64,000 bases of DNA, taken from assembly GCF_016907275.1 (NCBI RefSeq), contig NZ_JAFBBP010000001.1, positions 4,206,001 to 4,270,000 on the forward strand, in the 5' to 3' direction. The notes below the pieces were generated by a model. That model searched no databases. It was not told where the DNA came from and worked only from the letters and a program-made list of their open reading frames with translations. The DNA is from Micromonospora luteifusca. GTDB lineage: Bacteria; Actinomycetota; Actinomycetes; Mycobacteriales; Micromonosporaceae. The translations under genes and the position numbers were made by a program. How positions within the stretch are numbered: position 1 is the stretch's first letter; the number at the start of each line of letters is the position of its first letter. Shown here piece after piece: positions 20,772 to 29,609 of this stretch.

Positions 20772-21147
20772 GGGGGTGACTGGTTTCGACTTCGTACGCA
20801 GCGACAGGGGAAGCGAGCCGAGGAAGCCGACGTCGTCTCGAGAATCGATCGTCGGAAACTTATAAGCGCCAAGAACACTCGCGCTGACTTCGCTCTCGCC
20901 GCCTGAGGCGAGTAGCTAAGTCTGTCGGCCTGGGAACGCCTTCGTCCCAGTAGCCGGCATCAGCTAGAAGGCTGGCCAATCGGACCCGGTCGCGGGGTCC
21001 GTGCGGCGAGATTAATCAGCGACTGGGCCCGTCACACCAACTTGCTCGCGTGAGCGGTGGGGCCGAGTAGAGGCACAGCGAGCTGCGCTCGGAGAAGCCC
21101 TGACAAACCGGCGAAGGACCCGGGTTCGATTCCCGGCACCTCCACCA
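20772..21147 (+). ncRNA. ssrA: Transfer-messenger RNA (tmRNA)
   Basis: The 5' end GGGGGTGACTGGTTTCGAC pairs with the 3' CACCTCC plus ACCA, forming the tRNA-like acceptor stem, and CCA is encoded. The T arm is GGGTTCGATTCCC. The internal reading frame at about 20868-20906 encodes the degradation tag AKNTRADFALAA followed by TGA. Pseudoknot-forming GC blocks follow the tag. tmRNA with SmpB releases ribosomes stalled on broken mRNA and tags the peptide for proteolysis. Confidence 0.96.
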
Positions 21148-21153
21148 CCTCGA

Positions 21154-21191
21154 AGCGAAGCGCCCCGGCCCACCAGCCGGGGCGCTTCGCT
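21154..21191 (+). terminator. Terminator after ssrA
   Basis: A 16-bp perfect stem (AGCGAAGCGCCCCGGC) with a six-base loop begins seven bases past the tmRNA 3' end. Confidence 0.9.
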
Positions 21192-21311
21192 GTGTGTGGA
21201 CTGCGGTGCCTGACGTGCCTGACCGTGTCGCTGGCCGGTCCTGCCGGGTGAGGGAGTGGGCTTGCCAGCCGCCGCAGACGGCGATTCGGCCGCCTCGCCT
21301 ACGCTGCACCC

Positions 21312-21992
21312 GTGACGAACCAGGAGCTGCGACTGTCGGTCGGTGCCTCGCCCGGTCAGCGCACGATGGCAGTGCTGGTCGGGGTCTTCATCGCGGCCGT
21401 CGGTGCGGCATTCGTGGTGCTACCGCTGATCGCCGCCGGCCTGCTGGACCGGCTGGCCGGCCCTGGTGACCCGTTCGCCTCCTATGAGGAGGCTCGCGAC
21501 CTGCCGCCGGGAATGCTGCCGCCCGCGCTGCAGGACTCCGGCGGTGGCGGGGGCGAGGCCGGGCCCAGTGTGTTCATCGGGCTGTGCGGCCTGCCGTTCG
21601 TCCTGCTCGGCATCTACCTCGTGCTTCGGGTGCTCCGCACGGCCGCCTCGTTGGACGGTAGCCGGGCGCGGGTCCGGGGCGCGATCGGTACCCGCAGCGT
21701 CGACCTCGCCACCGCTCGGATCGACGCTGGCGCGGTGTCGTATCGCGACGAGCGGGACGACTCCCCGGCGGGTGGTCAGCGGGTGCCGACCATCATCGCT
21801 ACCGACCGGGAGAGTGGGCGGCGCGTCACCATCCCGCTGCGTGGCATGGGGCTGGGCAGCCTGCCCCCGTCCGAGCTGCGAGCGCTGGCCGACGCGATCA
21901 CGACGGGCCGGCCGGTCGACGGCCGGGACGGCGACGCGCACGCCGTCGCCAACCAACTGCGCCGTCTGGCGGAGCACCCCCCGGTCGGCTGA
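21312..21992 (+). CDS. Two-helix membrane protein of unknown function
   Basis: This 226-residue protein has two membrane helices (VLVGVFIAAVGAAFVVLPLIAAG and FIGLCGLPFVLLGIYLVLRVL) around a Gly-rich loop. A soluble C-terminal domain follows, with LDGSRARVRGAIGTRSVDLATA and ATDRESGRRVTIPLRG that may be a small beta-rich (PH-like) fold. No family is recognised. TACGCT stands six bases before the GTG, suggesting leaderless translation. It is not obviously in an operon. Confidence 0.7.
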   Translation: MTNQELRLSVGASPGQRTMAVLVGVFIAAVGAAFVVLPLIAAGLLDRLAGPGDPFASYEEARDLPPGMLPPALQDSGGGGGEAGPSVFIGLCGLPFVLLGIYLVLRVLRTAASLDGSRARVRGAIGTRSVDLATARIDAGAVSYRDERDDSPAGGQRVPTIIATDRESGRRVTIPLRGMGLGSLPPSELRALADAITTGRPVDGRDGDAHAVANQLRRLAEHPPVG

Positions 21993-22213
21993 GCGGGGCC
22001 GCCGCACGGCGGAGCGGCCCACTGGGCGACGAACGCGGCCGTGTGGGGCTCCCGGCCGGTCACGATGACGTACCGCGTGTTGAGTCGTTCCAGTGGGGCC
22101 TGCGGGGTGATTGGGGCCAATGGGGCAGATGAGCCGCTCGCCGGCTCTGGACAGGGCGGCTGGGCGGGGCTCACCATCGCGGTATGGGGTAGCAGAGCAG
22201 CGCGGGAGGTGCC

Positions 22214-22729
22214 ATGGTCGCCGGTCCGGTCCAGCAGCCGTCACTCGTCGCCCGGCCGTCCGCCGCGCACCCGCACCCGGCCGGGCTTCCGGCCGATCCG
22301 CACCCCATCGGTTTGCCCGGTCAGCCGCGCCCGGCCGGGCTCGCCGGTGACGTGCACGCGTTCGGCCGGGCCGTCGCCGTGGCCACCACCGAGCCGCACT
22401 GGCGCGAAGAGGTCCTGCTCCGGCTGCGTCCGGTGGGGCAGGGGTTCACCGAGCACGTTCGGGTCACCGAAGGCCCCACCGGCCTCTACCGGGAGTTGCT
22501 CACCCAGTCGCCGCGGCTGGACCACGGGGTGCGGTTGCTGACCCGGGAGCACTCGGCGATCATCGCCGCGATTCTCGCCGTGCAGCGGGTCGCCGAGCAG
22601 CCCGAGGTCAACCCCGACGAGGTGCGGCACCGGGCCGGGAACCTGCTCCGGAGGTTGGCCCGGCACCGGCGGCGCGGTGCCGACCTGCTCTGGGAGGCGT
22701 ACCAGATGGATCTGGGCGGCGAGACCTGA
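22214..22729 (+). CDS. Conserved hypothetical protein, His/Pro-rich N-terminus
   Basis: This 171-residue protein has an N-terminal His/Pro-rich low-complexity stretch (HPHPAGLPADPHPIGLP). A helical domain follows (FGRAVAVATTEPHWREEVLLRLRPV, RLLTREHSAIIAAILAVQRVAEQ, RRRGADLLWEAYQMDLGGE). The C-terminal pattern with regularly spaced His and Glu loosely recalls four-helix hemerythrin-like bundles, but I cannot place it. ATG 22214 has GGGAGGT five bases upstream. A lipoprotein gene follows 45 bases downstream and may share the transcript. Confidence 0.7.
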   Translation: MVAGPVQQPSLVARPSAAHPHPAGLPADPHPIGLPGQPRPAGLAGDVHAFGRAVAVATTEPHWREEVLLRLRPVGQGFTEHVRVTEGPTGLYRELLTQSPRLDHGVRLLTREHSAIIAAILAVQRVAEQPEVNPDEVRHRAGNLLRRLARHRRRGADLLWEAYQMDLGGET

Positions 22730-22774
22730 GCGTCGACCGGGAACCGGGGGGTCGACGAACGCGTCGAACCGTAC

Positions 22775-23728
22775 ATGCGTCGACCGTTTCTGCTGCTCGT
22801 ACTCCCGTTGCTGCTCGGGGCGGGCTGTGCCCCGAACGGCGCAGAGCCGGCTGACGGGCCCAGCGGCGGGTCACACCACACCGAGGCGTTCGACCAGCGG
22901 GCCACCGAGGTCGCCGAGGCGTGGCGGCCCGGCCCCGACTGGCGCGCCGGCTATGTCCCGTTGGAGGGGCCGACCCTGCTCACCGATGACCCCCGTTTCA
23001 CCCCGGACACCGAGGCTGCCTTCCGCGCCGGGTGGTACCGCGAGCAGGTGCCGATCCCGCCCACCCGGGTCGGTGGCGAGATCCGATTCCCAGACGGCCG
23101 GCTGACGTTGCCGCTGGTCAGCGCGGCCGAGGCGTACCGGCAGCTCGACCAGGGTGATCCGTTGCCCTGTCCGGGGCGACCGAAGCGACCCGGCCGGCCG
23201 AGCCCCGGTGGCCCCACCCTCGAACCGGGGCCGGACGGGTGGGCCACCAGCACGACGCAGACCGCCTGCCTCTCGCTCACCGTCACCGGGGTCACGTACG
23301 GCACCGTGCCGGTCCAGACCAGCCGGGGTGCGGCGCAGGTCCCGGCCTGGCTGTTCACTGTCAAGGAACTGGCCACCCCGGTGGCCCGGCTCGCCGTCGC
23401 CGCGACGGCCGTCACGCCGGTCCCCGAGCCCTCCGCCCCGGCCCGGCCTCTGCCGGACGGGCTGGTGGCCGCCCAGGACCTCGCAGCGGTCGACGATGCC
23501 CGGTTGACCGTGCGGCTCGGCGTCGGCGCCTGCGACACCGGAATCACGCCGCTGGTGTGGGAACGCCCAAACGTCGTGGTGGTCGGCGGCAGCGTCACCC
23601 GGGCCACCGGGCCCTGCCCGGCCGTGCTCAAACTGGAACCCGTCACCGTCACCCTCGCGGCACCGCTGGGCGCCCGGCCGGTCCTGGACATCTTCACCGG
23701 TGCCCCGCTCTCGATCGCCCCGCGCTGA
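22775..23728 (+). CDS. Lipoprotein of unknown function
   Basis: This 317-residue protein has a signal peptide MRRPFLLLVLPLLLGAGC with a textbook lipobox (LGAGC). The rest is predicted to be outside the membrane and contains no domain I recognise. Conserved-looking stretches are FRAGWYREQVPIPPTRVGGEIRF and QTACLSLTVTGVTYGT. The C-terminal half is beta-rich. It converges on the ThDP enzyme gene, with 49 bases between the stops. Confidence 0.75.
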   Translation: MRRPFLLLVLPLLLGAGCAPNGAEPADGPSGGSHHTEAFDQRATEVAEAWRPGPDWRAGYVPLEGPTLLTDDPRFTPDTEAAFRAGWYREQVPIPPTRVGGEIRFPDGRLTLPLVSAAEAYRQLDQGDPLPCPGRPKRPGRPSPGGPTLEPGPDGWATSTTQTACLSLTVTGVTYGTVPVQTSRGAAQVPAWLFTVKELATPVARLAVAATAVTPVPEPSAPARPLPDGLVAAQDLAAVDDARLTVRLGVGACDTGITPLVWERPNVVVVGGSVTRATGPCPAVLKLEPVTVTLAAPLGARPVLDIFTGAPLSIAPR

Positions 23729-23777
23729 CCGGCCGGCCCACAGCTCAGAAGCCGGCTCAGAGGCGGACAGGTCCGGC

Positions 23778-25373
23778 TCAGAGGATGCTGGGCACGTCGG
23801 TGCTGATCGGCACCGGCAACACGGTGGGACGGTCGGCGCGCAGCCCGGTGGCGAGCGCCGCGCCGAGCTGGTCGGGGGTCTGGATCACCTCGGTGGCGCA
23901 GCCGTAGCCGGACGCGATCGCGACGATGTCCAACCCCGGCAGGTCCAGTCCGGGCACCCCGGGAGTGTCCTTCAGCTCGGCGAAAGCCTTCAGGATCGCG
24001 TACTGCTGGTTGACCGGAACGACGACCACCACCGGCAGGGCGAGGCGCGCGGCGGTCCACAACGCCTGCACCGAGTAGTGGAACGAGCCGTCACCGATGA
24101 CCGCCACCACCGGACGGCCGCGCCCGGTGTCCCGCTCGGCGAGTGCCACCCCGATCGCGGCTGGCAGGCCGTAGCCGAGGCCGCCGCTGGCCATCGTGAA
24201 GTACGACGCCGGGCGGGTGATCCGCAACTGCCGGCGCAGTGCGGACAGATTGGACGGTGACTCCTGCACCAGCACCCCGTCCGCCGGCCAGTGCCCGGCC
24301 AGCCCGGCGAACAGCGCGTCCGCGCTCAGCGGAGTGGTGATCTCCGGCGGGGTCGGTGCGTCCCGGGGCACGGGGGGTGGCCGGTCGGCTGGCGGCACGA
24401 GGTCGATCAGCGCGGCCAGGGCCAGCCCCGGGTCGCCGAGCAGGCTGTCCCCGACCGGGGCGCGCGCGGCCTCATCGGGGTCGTCCGTGACATGCAGCAG
24501 CCGGGCGCCGTCCGGTAGGTGCCCGCCCGGTATGTGCGGGTAGTAGCGGAACACCGGAGCACCGATGACGAGCACCGTGTCGTGCCCGCGCAGCGCCTCG
24601 GCGAGCGGGCCGATCGCGTACGGCAGCACACCGCGAAAGTGCGGGTGGTCCTCCGGGAACACGGCGCGTTCGGGTGCGGGGGCCGACCAGACCGGTGCGG
24701 CCAGCCGCTCGGCGAACGCGACCGCGGCCGACCAGCTTGCGGAGCGGTCCACTCCCGGCCCGTACACCAGCACCGGGTTGTTGCTGTCGGCCAGGATCCG
24801 GGCGAACTCGTCCAGCCGTTGCGGGTCCGGCGCGAACCGGGTGGCAACCGTTCGCGCCGCGGGCAGCGAGTCGGCGGGTTGGGCCCAGTCGTCCATCGGC
24901 AGGGAGAGGAAGACCGGCCCGGCCGGTGGCTGCACCGCCGTCGCGTACGCCCGCAGCACCGCTGCGGGGATGTCCTGCGCCCGGGCCGGCTCGTAGGCCC
25001 ACTTGACGTACGGCTGAGGCAGTTCGGTGGGCCGCCGATTGGTCAGGCGAGGTTCGAGCAGCAGCATCTCCCGGGTCTGCTGGCCGGCGGTGACGATCAA
25101 CGGGGTCTTGTTGTGCCAGGCGGTGACCAGGTTGCCCATGCCGTTGCCGGCGCCCGGGGCGGTGTGCAGGTTGACGTGGGCGGGTGTTCCGCTGGCCTGG
25201 GCGTAGCCGTCGGCCATCGCGACCGCCGTCGCCTCCTGCAGGGCGTGGACGTAATGGAAGTCGGCGGGGAAGTCCCGCAGGAACGGCTCCTCGGTCGAGC
25301 CGGGGTTGCCGAAGATGGTGGTCATGCCGAGGGTGCGGAGCACGTCGTACGTCGCGTCCCGGACCGTTGTCAT
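23778..25373 (-). CDS. Benzoylformate decarboxylase-like ThDP enzyme
   Basis: This 531-residue thiamine-diphosphate enzyme is closest to benzoylformate decarboxylase (MdlC). Ser in FGNPGSTEE, Glu in ALQEATAVAMADGYAQAS and His in NLHTAPGAG match the known catalytic Ser26, Glu47 and His70 of the Pseudomonas enzyme. The ThDP/Mg motif is GDGSFHYS...VPVNQQY. The residue expected at His281 is Tyr here (FRYYPHIPG), with a His two positions later. This may change the substrate, so mandelate-pathway function is uncertain. ATG 25373 follows GGAGGCGGGTGGCG. Confidence 0.8.
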   Translation of the reverse strand: MTTVRDATYDVLRTLGMTTIFGNPGSTEEPFLRDFPADFHYVHALQEATAVAMADGYAQASGTPAHVNLHTAPGAGNGMGNLVTAWHNKTPLIVTAGQQTREMLLLEPRLTNRRPTELPQPYVKWAYEPARAQDIPAAVLRAYATAVQPPAGPVFLSLPMDDWAQPADSLPAARTVATRFAPDPQRLDEFARILADSNNPVLVYGPGVDRSASWSAAVAFAERLAAPVWSAPAPERAVFPEDHPHFRGVLPYAIGPLAEALRGHDTVLVIGAPVFRYYPHIPGGHLPDGARLLHVTDDPDEAARAPVGDSLLGDPGLALAALIDLVPPADRPPPVPRDAPTPPEITTPLSADALFAGLAGHWPADGVLVQESPSNLSALRRQLRITRPASYFTMASGGLGYGLPAAIGVALAERDTGRGRPVVAVIGDGSFHYSVQALWTAARLALPVVVVVPVNQQYAILKAFAELKDTPGVPGLDLPGLDIVAIASGYGCATEVIQTPDQLGAALATGLRADRPTVLPVPISTDVPSIL

Positions 25374-25514
25374 CGCCACCCGCCTCCGTCTCACGGGCAG
25401 GGACGATCGTGGTCGCTCTCCCGATCAGCCGAATCTATCGGGATATGACGGACCTTTCGGGTGTTTCCCGTGGGCCCATCCGGCGGAGCGGCCCCGTGCC
25501 TGCCCCGTGCCTGC

Positions 25515-26315
25515 TCAGGGCAACGAGAAGGGCAGGGTGATGCCGTCCAGCGCGTGGCCGCACACGCAGTCCTGCGCGGCGGGCAGCGCCGCCAGCGCGT
25601 CCAGCAGGACGCCCCGCAGCCGGTCGGTGTTGGCCGCGAAGACCCGGAACACCTCGTCCTGGGTCACCGACTCACCGGCCTGCACCCCGGCGTCCAGATC
25701 GGTGATCAACGCGATCGAGGAGTAGCAGAGGGCCAGCTCCCGAGCGAGCACCGCCTCCGGGTGACCGGTCATGTTGACGACAGTGCCGCCGATCGAGGCG
25801 TACCAGCGGGACTCGGCCCGAGTGGAGAACCGCGGGCCCTCGACCACCACCACCGTGCCGCCGTCCACGGCCGTGACGTCCCGGCCAGCGGCGGCGGAGA
25901 GCAGGGCCCGCCGGCCGTTCGGGCAGTACGGGTCGGCGAACGGCACGTGCACCGCACCCTGGTCGTAGTAGGTCTGCGCCCGGCCGCTGGTCCGGTCGAT
26001 CAGCTGGTCCGGCACCACGAACGTGCCCGGTCCCAGCTCCGGGCGGAGCCCACCGACCGCGCACGGTGCCAACACCTGGCGTACGCCGAGGGAGCGCAAC
26101 GCCCACAGGTTGGCCCGGTAGGGGATCAGGTGTGGTGGATGCCGGTGGTCCCGGCCGTGCCGGGGCAGGAACGCGACTCGCCGCCCAGCCACCTCGGCGA
26201 TGGTCACCGCGTCCGACGGTGGCCCGTACGGGGTTTCCAGCTCATGAGCGGTGCCGTCGAGGAGGGCGTACAGGCCCGAACCACCGATCACCGCGATGTC
26301 CGCCGTGGGTGCCAT
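25515..26315 (-). CDS. mtnP: S-methyl-5'-thioadenosine phosphorylase (or related purine nucleoside phosphorylase)
   Basis: This 266-residue PNP/MTAP-family enzyme splits methylthioadenosine to adenine and methylthioribose-1-phosphate in polyamine and methionine salvage. It shows the phosphate loop IGGSGLY, PRHGRDHRHPPHLIPYRAN, VEGPRFSTRAES and NMTGHPEAVLARELALCYSSIALITDLDAG. The NMTG and TDLDAG blocks favour MTAP-type substrates over simple purine nucleosides. It starts at ATG 26315, divergent from yqgE. The gene downstream on the same strand is the ThDP enzyme. Confidence 0.85.
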   Translation of the reverse strand: MAPTADIAVIGGSGLYALLDGTAHELETPYGPPSDAVTIAEVAGRRVAFLPRHGRDHRHPPHLIPYRANLWALRSLGVRQVLAPCAVGGLRPELGPGTFVVPDQLIDRTSGRAQTYYDQGAVHVPFADPYCPNGRRALLSAAAGRDVTAVDGGTVVVVEGPRFSTRAESRWYASIGGTVVNMTGHPEAVLARELALCYSSIALITDLDAGVQAGESVTQDEVFRVFAANTDRLRGVLLDALAALPAAQDCVCGHALDGITLPFSLP

Positions 26316-26523
26316 CAGCCCTCCGTCTTAACTGTCCGATCACCTGCCGGTCAGACCTTAGCCAGCACCCGGGACGCAGGCTATGGTGCCAGGCATGGCG
26401 TTGAGAGCACGGCTGATCCTGGTGCACGGGGTGGATCCGGTAGATGACCGGTCCCCGGCGTGGGCTCACGGTTGACGGGTGTGTGGGATGCAGGGAGAGG
26501 GTCAGGCGATCGGCGGACGAGCG

Positions 26524-27078
26524 ATGGAGTCGATGACCGGGCGGCTGCTGGTCGCGACTCCGGCGCTCAAGGACCCGAACTTCGACCGTACGGTGGTGCT
26601 GCTCGTCGCCCACGAGCCGGGCGGTGCGCTCGGCGTGGTGCTGAACCGGGCCACCGAGGTGCCGGTGGCCGAGGTGCTCGGCGACTGGAGCGACCTGGCC
26701 CGCCACCCGGCGGTGCTCTTCGAGGGTGGGCCGGTGCAGCCTGACTCGGCCATCTGCCTGGCCCGGATGCGGCACCCGATGCGCCGGCTGAAGGGCTTCC
26801 ACCAGGTCTCCGGAGCGGTCGGCACGATCGACCTCTCGGTCGACCCGGAGCGGCTGCGGGAGAGCATCGGGGGGATCCGCGTCTTCGCTGGCTACTCCGG
26901 TTGGGGCAGCGGCCAGTTGGAGCAGGAGATCGCCGGCGGCTCCTGGTTCGTGTTGGACGGGCTGCCGGGTGACGCCTTCGTCGACCGGCCCGACGACCTG
27001 TGGCCGATGGTGCTGCGCCGGCAGGGCGGGATGATGGCCGCGGTCGCCCACTTCCCGCCGGACGTGGCGCTCAACTGA
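26524..27078 (+). CDS. YqgE/AlgH family protein
   Basis: This protein of about 184 residues has the family pattern MTGRLLVATPALKDPNFDRTVVLLVAHEPGGALGVVLN, then LFEGGPVQPD and FAGYSGWGSGQLEQEI. AlgH/YqgE proteins are widespread and of uncertain function (linked to transcription control in Pseudomonas). ATG 26524 gives the usual N-terminus; ATG 26488 would add 12 residues. A tRNA gene follows after 88 bases. Confidence 0.88.
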   Translation: MESMTGRLLVATPALKDPNFDRTVVLLVAHEPGGALGVVLNRATEVPVAEVLGDWSDLARHPAVLFEGGPVQPDSAICLARMRHPMRRLKGFHQVSGAVGTIDLSVDPERLRESIGGIRVFAGYSGWGSGQLEQEIAGGSWFVLDGLPGDAFVDRPDDLWPMVLRRQGGMMAAVAHFPPDVALN

Positions 27079-27166
27079 CCCGGATCGGCAGGGGACCCCG
27101 CGAGATGACCATGCCGGCCAGTCTGTGTATAGTTTCCCAGTGCCCGGGCGACCGGGACAACAGCAA

Positions 27167-27239
27167 GGGGCCGTGGCGCAGCTGGTAGCGCACCACACTG
27201 GCAGTGTGGGGGTCAGGGGTTCGAGTCCCCTCGGCTCCA
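27167..27239 (+). tRNA. tRNA-Ala (anticodon GGC)
   Basis: The 73-base cloverleaf has acceptor GGGGCCG/CGGCTCC, a D arm GCGCAGCTGGTAGCGC and anticodon stem CCACA/TGTGG. The loop CTGGCAG holds anticodon GGC, and the T arm is AGGGGTTCGAGTCCCCT. The CCA end is not encoded (CCC follows the discriminator A). It decodes GCC and GCU, and GCC is heavily used in this genome. Confidence 0.95.
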
Positions 27240-27257
27240 CCCTTGTGAAACGCAGGT

Positions 27258-27293
27258 CAGCGGCCCGGTTGATAATCATCAACCGGGCCGCTG
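27258..27293 (+). terminator. Terminator after tRNA-Ala
   Basis: A 16-bp perfect stem (CAGCGGCCCGGTTGAT) with the four-base loop AATC is followed by TCTGTTGAT. Confidence 0.9.
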
Positions 27294-27363
27294 TCTGTTG
27301 ATCGGCCCCGTCGGGAGTGAGCCGGTCAGGGCGTTTGGTGCTGTATGTCTGGTAAGGGCGTGA

Positions 27364-27486
27364 TCAGCCCTGGCGGCTCTTCCACTGCGGGTTCGCGCGG
27401 TTCACCACGACCACCCGGCCACGACGGCGGACCACCACCGAACCCGGCTTCTGCTTCAGTGCACGCAACGAGCTACGTACCTTCAT
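27364..27486 (-). CDS. rpmJ: Ribosomal protein L36, zinc-free (C-minus) paralogue
   Basis: This 40-residue basic protein keeps the L36 frame ([11 protein letters not shown] at the N-terminus, [21 protein letters not shown] at the end). It lacks all the Cys and the His of the zinc knuckle, so it is the C-minus form that replaces zinc-binding L36 when zinc is short. The ATG has GAGGAGG seven bases upstream. C-minus paralogues are often repressed by Zur. I see no convincing Zur dyad in the 123-base divergent spacer shared with the LPMO gene. The usual L36 presumably lies in the main ribosomal operon outside the window. Confidence 0.9.
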   Translation of the reverse strand: MKVRSSLRALKQKPGSVVVRRRGRVVVVNRANPQWKSRQG

Positions 27487-27609
27487 GTCTGCCTCCTCGG
27501 TTGAGCGGTTCCGAGTATCGAAACGCTCCGGCCACCCGCCGGATTCCCGCCGACCCGCCGTCGAACCTTTGCCGCCCGCCGGCCGTACCAGTGGGCGGAG
27601 GTCGTCCTC

Positions 27610-28524
27610 ATGCCCGTACGCCGGTTTCTCGCCACGGTGCTGGTCGCTGCCGCGACCGTGCCCCTGGCCGCCACACCCGCCGCCGCGCACGGCGCCCCGA
27701 CCGACCCGATCAGCCGGGCGGCGGCCTGCGGTCCCGAGGGCCGGCACGCGTCCACCGCCGCCTGCCGGGCCGCCGTGCAGGCGGGCGCTGCCGTCCGCGA
27801 GTGGGACAACGTCCGGGTGGCCGCGATCAACGGCCGGGACCGGGAACGGATCCCGGACGGCGAGCTCTGCAGCGGCGGGCTGTCCGCGTACCGGGGTCTG
27901 GACCTGCCCCGGACGGACTGGCCGGCGACCGAGCTGACCGCGGGCGCGAAGTTCACCTTCCGGTACCGGACCACCATCGAGCACCGGGGCACCTTCCGGC
28001 TCTACGCCACCAAGCCCGACTACGACCCTCGCGCGCCGTTGACCTGGGCGGACCTGGAATCCCGCCCGTTCTTGACGATGACCGACCCGACGGTGCGGGC
28101 CGGGGCGTACCGGTTGCCGGGTCGACTGCCGGCGGGTCGTGCGGGCCGGCACCTCATCTACACGATCTGGCAGAACTCCAACACCCCGGACACCTACTAC
28201 TCCTGCTCGGACGTGGTGTTCCGCGCGGCACCCGGCACCCCGCAGCCGGCCGGTGCGACGAAGAGCGCGGCGGCTGTTCCGCGTACCGCCGCCAGTGGGC
28301 CGGCCGCGACCGACCCGGCGGTGGCGGCGGCGGCCGACCCGGGCGTGCCGGTGGCGTCGGTGACCGACCTCGGCGCCCGGTGGCCGGTGCTGGCCGGCGC
28401 CGCCACCGTGCTGGTCCTGGCACTGCTCATCGGCGCGGGGCGGCGGCGCCGCAACGCCGTCGCTCCGGTCGGCCGGCAGTGCGAGGTACGCAACCACCGC
28501 GCCGGACGCCGCCGGATCTGGTGA
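27610..28524 (+). CDS. AA10-type lytic polysaccharide monooxygenase/chitin-binding protein with membrane anchor
   Basis: This 304-residue secreted protein has a signal peptide that ends at ATPAAA, leaving His as the first mature residue ([15 protein letters not shown]). That His is required for the copper histidine brace of AA10 enzymes. A second His lies in [15 protein letters not shown], and [14 protein letters not shown] is the typical end of the catalytic domain. An Ala/Pro linker then leads to a C-terminal membrane helix ([20 protein letters not shown]) and an Arg-rich tail. A surface-anchored enzyme is therefore predicted, which is unusual for the family. GGAGG precedes the ATG. Confidence 0.85.
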   Translation: MPVRRFLATVLVAAATVPLAATPAAAHGAPTDPISRAAACGPEGRHASTAACRAAVQAGAAVREWDNVRVAAINGRDRERIPDGELCSGGLSAYRGLDLPRTDWPATELTAGAKFTFRYRTTIEHRGTFRLYATKPDYDPRAPLTWADLESRPFLTMTDPTVRAGAYRLPGRLPAGRAGRHLIYTIWQNSNTPDTYYSCSDVVFRAAPGTPQPAGATKSAAAVPRTAASGPAATDPAVAAAADPGVPVASVTDLGARWPVLAGAATVLVLALLIGAGRRRRNAVAPVGRQCEVRNHRAGRRRIW

Positions 28525-28543
28525 CCCGGCGGCCCGACGCCGC

Positions 28544-29539
28544 TCAGGCCAGGAGGCCGTCGATCTCGGCGAGCTCCTCGGCGGTGAAGTCGAGGTTGTC
28601 GAGCGCCGCGATGTTCGTCTCCAACTGCTCGACGCTGCTCGCCCCGATGATCAGGCTGGTCATCCGCGGGTCGCGCAGCGCCCAGGCCAGCGCGAGCTGA
28701 GCGAGGGACTGGCCGCGCCGCTCGGCGACCGCGCCGAGCCCTCGGATGGTGGCCATCTTCTCCTCGCTGAGGTCGCTCTCGTTGAGGAAGACGCTGGTGC
28801 GCACCCGCGAGTCCGCCGGAATGCCACCCAGGTAGCGGTCGGTAAGCAGGCCCTGGGCCAGCGGGCTGTAGGCGATGCAGCCCGCGCCGATCTGCTCCAG
28901 CGTGTCGAGCAGACCGTCGGACTCGGTCCAGCGGTTGAGCATCGAGTACGACGGCTGGTTGATCAGCAGCGGCGTACCCAGCTCGCCCAGGATCGCGGCG
29001 GCCCGGGCGCTCTGCTCGGAGTTGTAGTTCGAGATGCCCACGTAGAGCGCCTTGCCGGAGCGGACGATCGCGTCGAGCGCGCCCATCGTCTCCTCCAGCG
29101 GAGTGTCCGGGTCGAACCGGTGCGAGTAGAAGACGTCGACGTAGTCGAGCCCCATCCGGCCCAGCGACTGGTCCAGCGACGAGATCAGGTTCTTACGCGA
29201 ACCCCACTCGCCGTACGGGCCGGGCCACATCAGATAACCGGCCTTGCTGGAGATGATCAGCTCGTCCCGGTACGGCTTCAGGTCGGTGGCGAGCATCCGG
29301 CCGAAGTTCTCCTCCGCCGATCCGGGCGGCGGGCCGTAGTTGTTGGCCAGGTCGAAGTGGGTGACGCCCAGGTCGAAGGCGCGTCGGACGATGTCGCGCT
29401 GCCGTTCGAACGGGCGGTCCGGGCCGAAGTTGTGCCACAGCCCGAGCGAGACGGCGGGCAGCCGCAGGCCACTGCGTCCGCTGCGCCGGTAGGTCATGGT
29501 GTCGTAGCGGTCATCCGCGGCGAGGTAGGTCACGATCAT
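28544..29539 (-). CDS. Aldo/keto reductase (YghZ-like, glyceraldehyde-3-phosphate reductase type)
   Basis: This 331-residue NADPH-dependent reductase has the (beta/alpha)8 AKR signatures: [23 protein letters not shown] with catalytic Asp and Tyr, [23 protein letters not shown] with Lys, YSHRFD with His, and the cofactor segment [13 protein letters not shown]. The PGPYG insertion is typical of the YghZ/AKR14 subgroup, which reduces L-glyceraldehyde 3-phosphate and methylglyoxal. The gene is divergent from a second, distinct AKR gene 70 bases away. Confidence 0.88.
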   Translation of the reverse strand: MIVTYLAADDRYDTMTYRRSGRSGLRLPAVSLGLWHNFGPDRPFERQRDIVRRAFDLGVTHFDLANNYGPPPGSAEENFGRMLATDLKPYRDELIISSKAGYLMWPGPYGEWGSRKNLISSLDQSLGRMGLDYVDVFYSHRFDPDTPLEETMGALDAIVRSGKALYVGISNYNSEQSARAAAILGELGTPLLINQPSYSMLNRWTESDGLLDTLEQIGAGCIAYSPLAQGLLTDRYLGGIPADSRVRTSVFLNESDLSEEKMATIRGLGAVAERRGQSLAQLALAWALRDPRMTSLIIGASSVEQLETNIAALDNLDFTAEELAEIDGLLA

Positions 29540-29609
29540 GAGCGTAGCTCCGGGCCGTGGTGCTGGGGATCAGGCGTGTGAACCCGGACAGCGGGGTAGT
29601 TTCGACGCT

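Noticed and set aside
22000..22180. Minus-strand frame containing NTRYVIVTGREPHTAAFVAQW, possible gene remnant
   Set aside because: The phrase looks protein-like but I cannot tie it to a family. The flanks are low complexity and no start signal is present.
26395..26475. Short frame MALRARLILVHGVDPVDD ending TGA before yqgE
   Set aside because: There is no ribosome binding site and no recognisable motif beyond a chance alpha/beta-hydrolase-like LVHG. It is too weak to call a gene or remnant.
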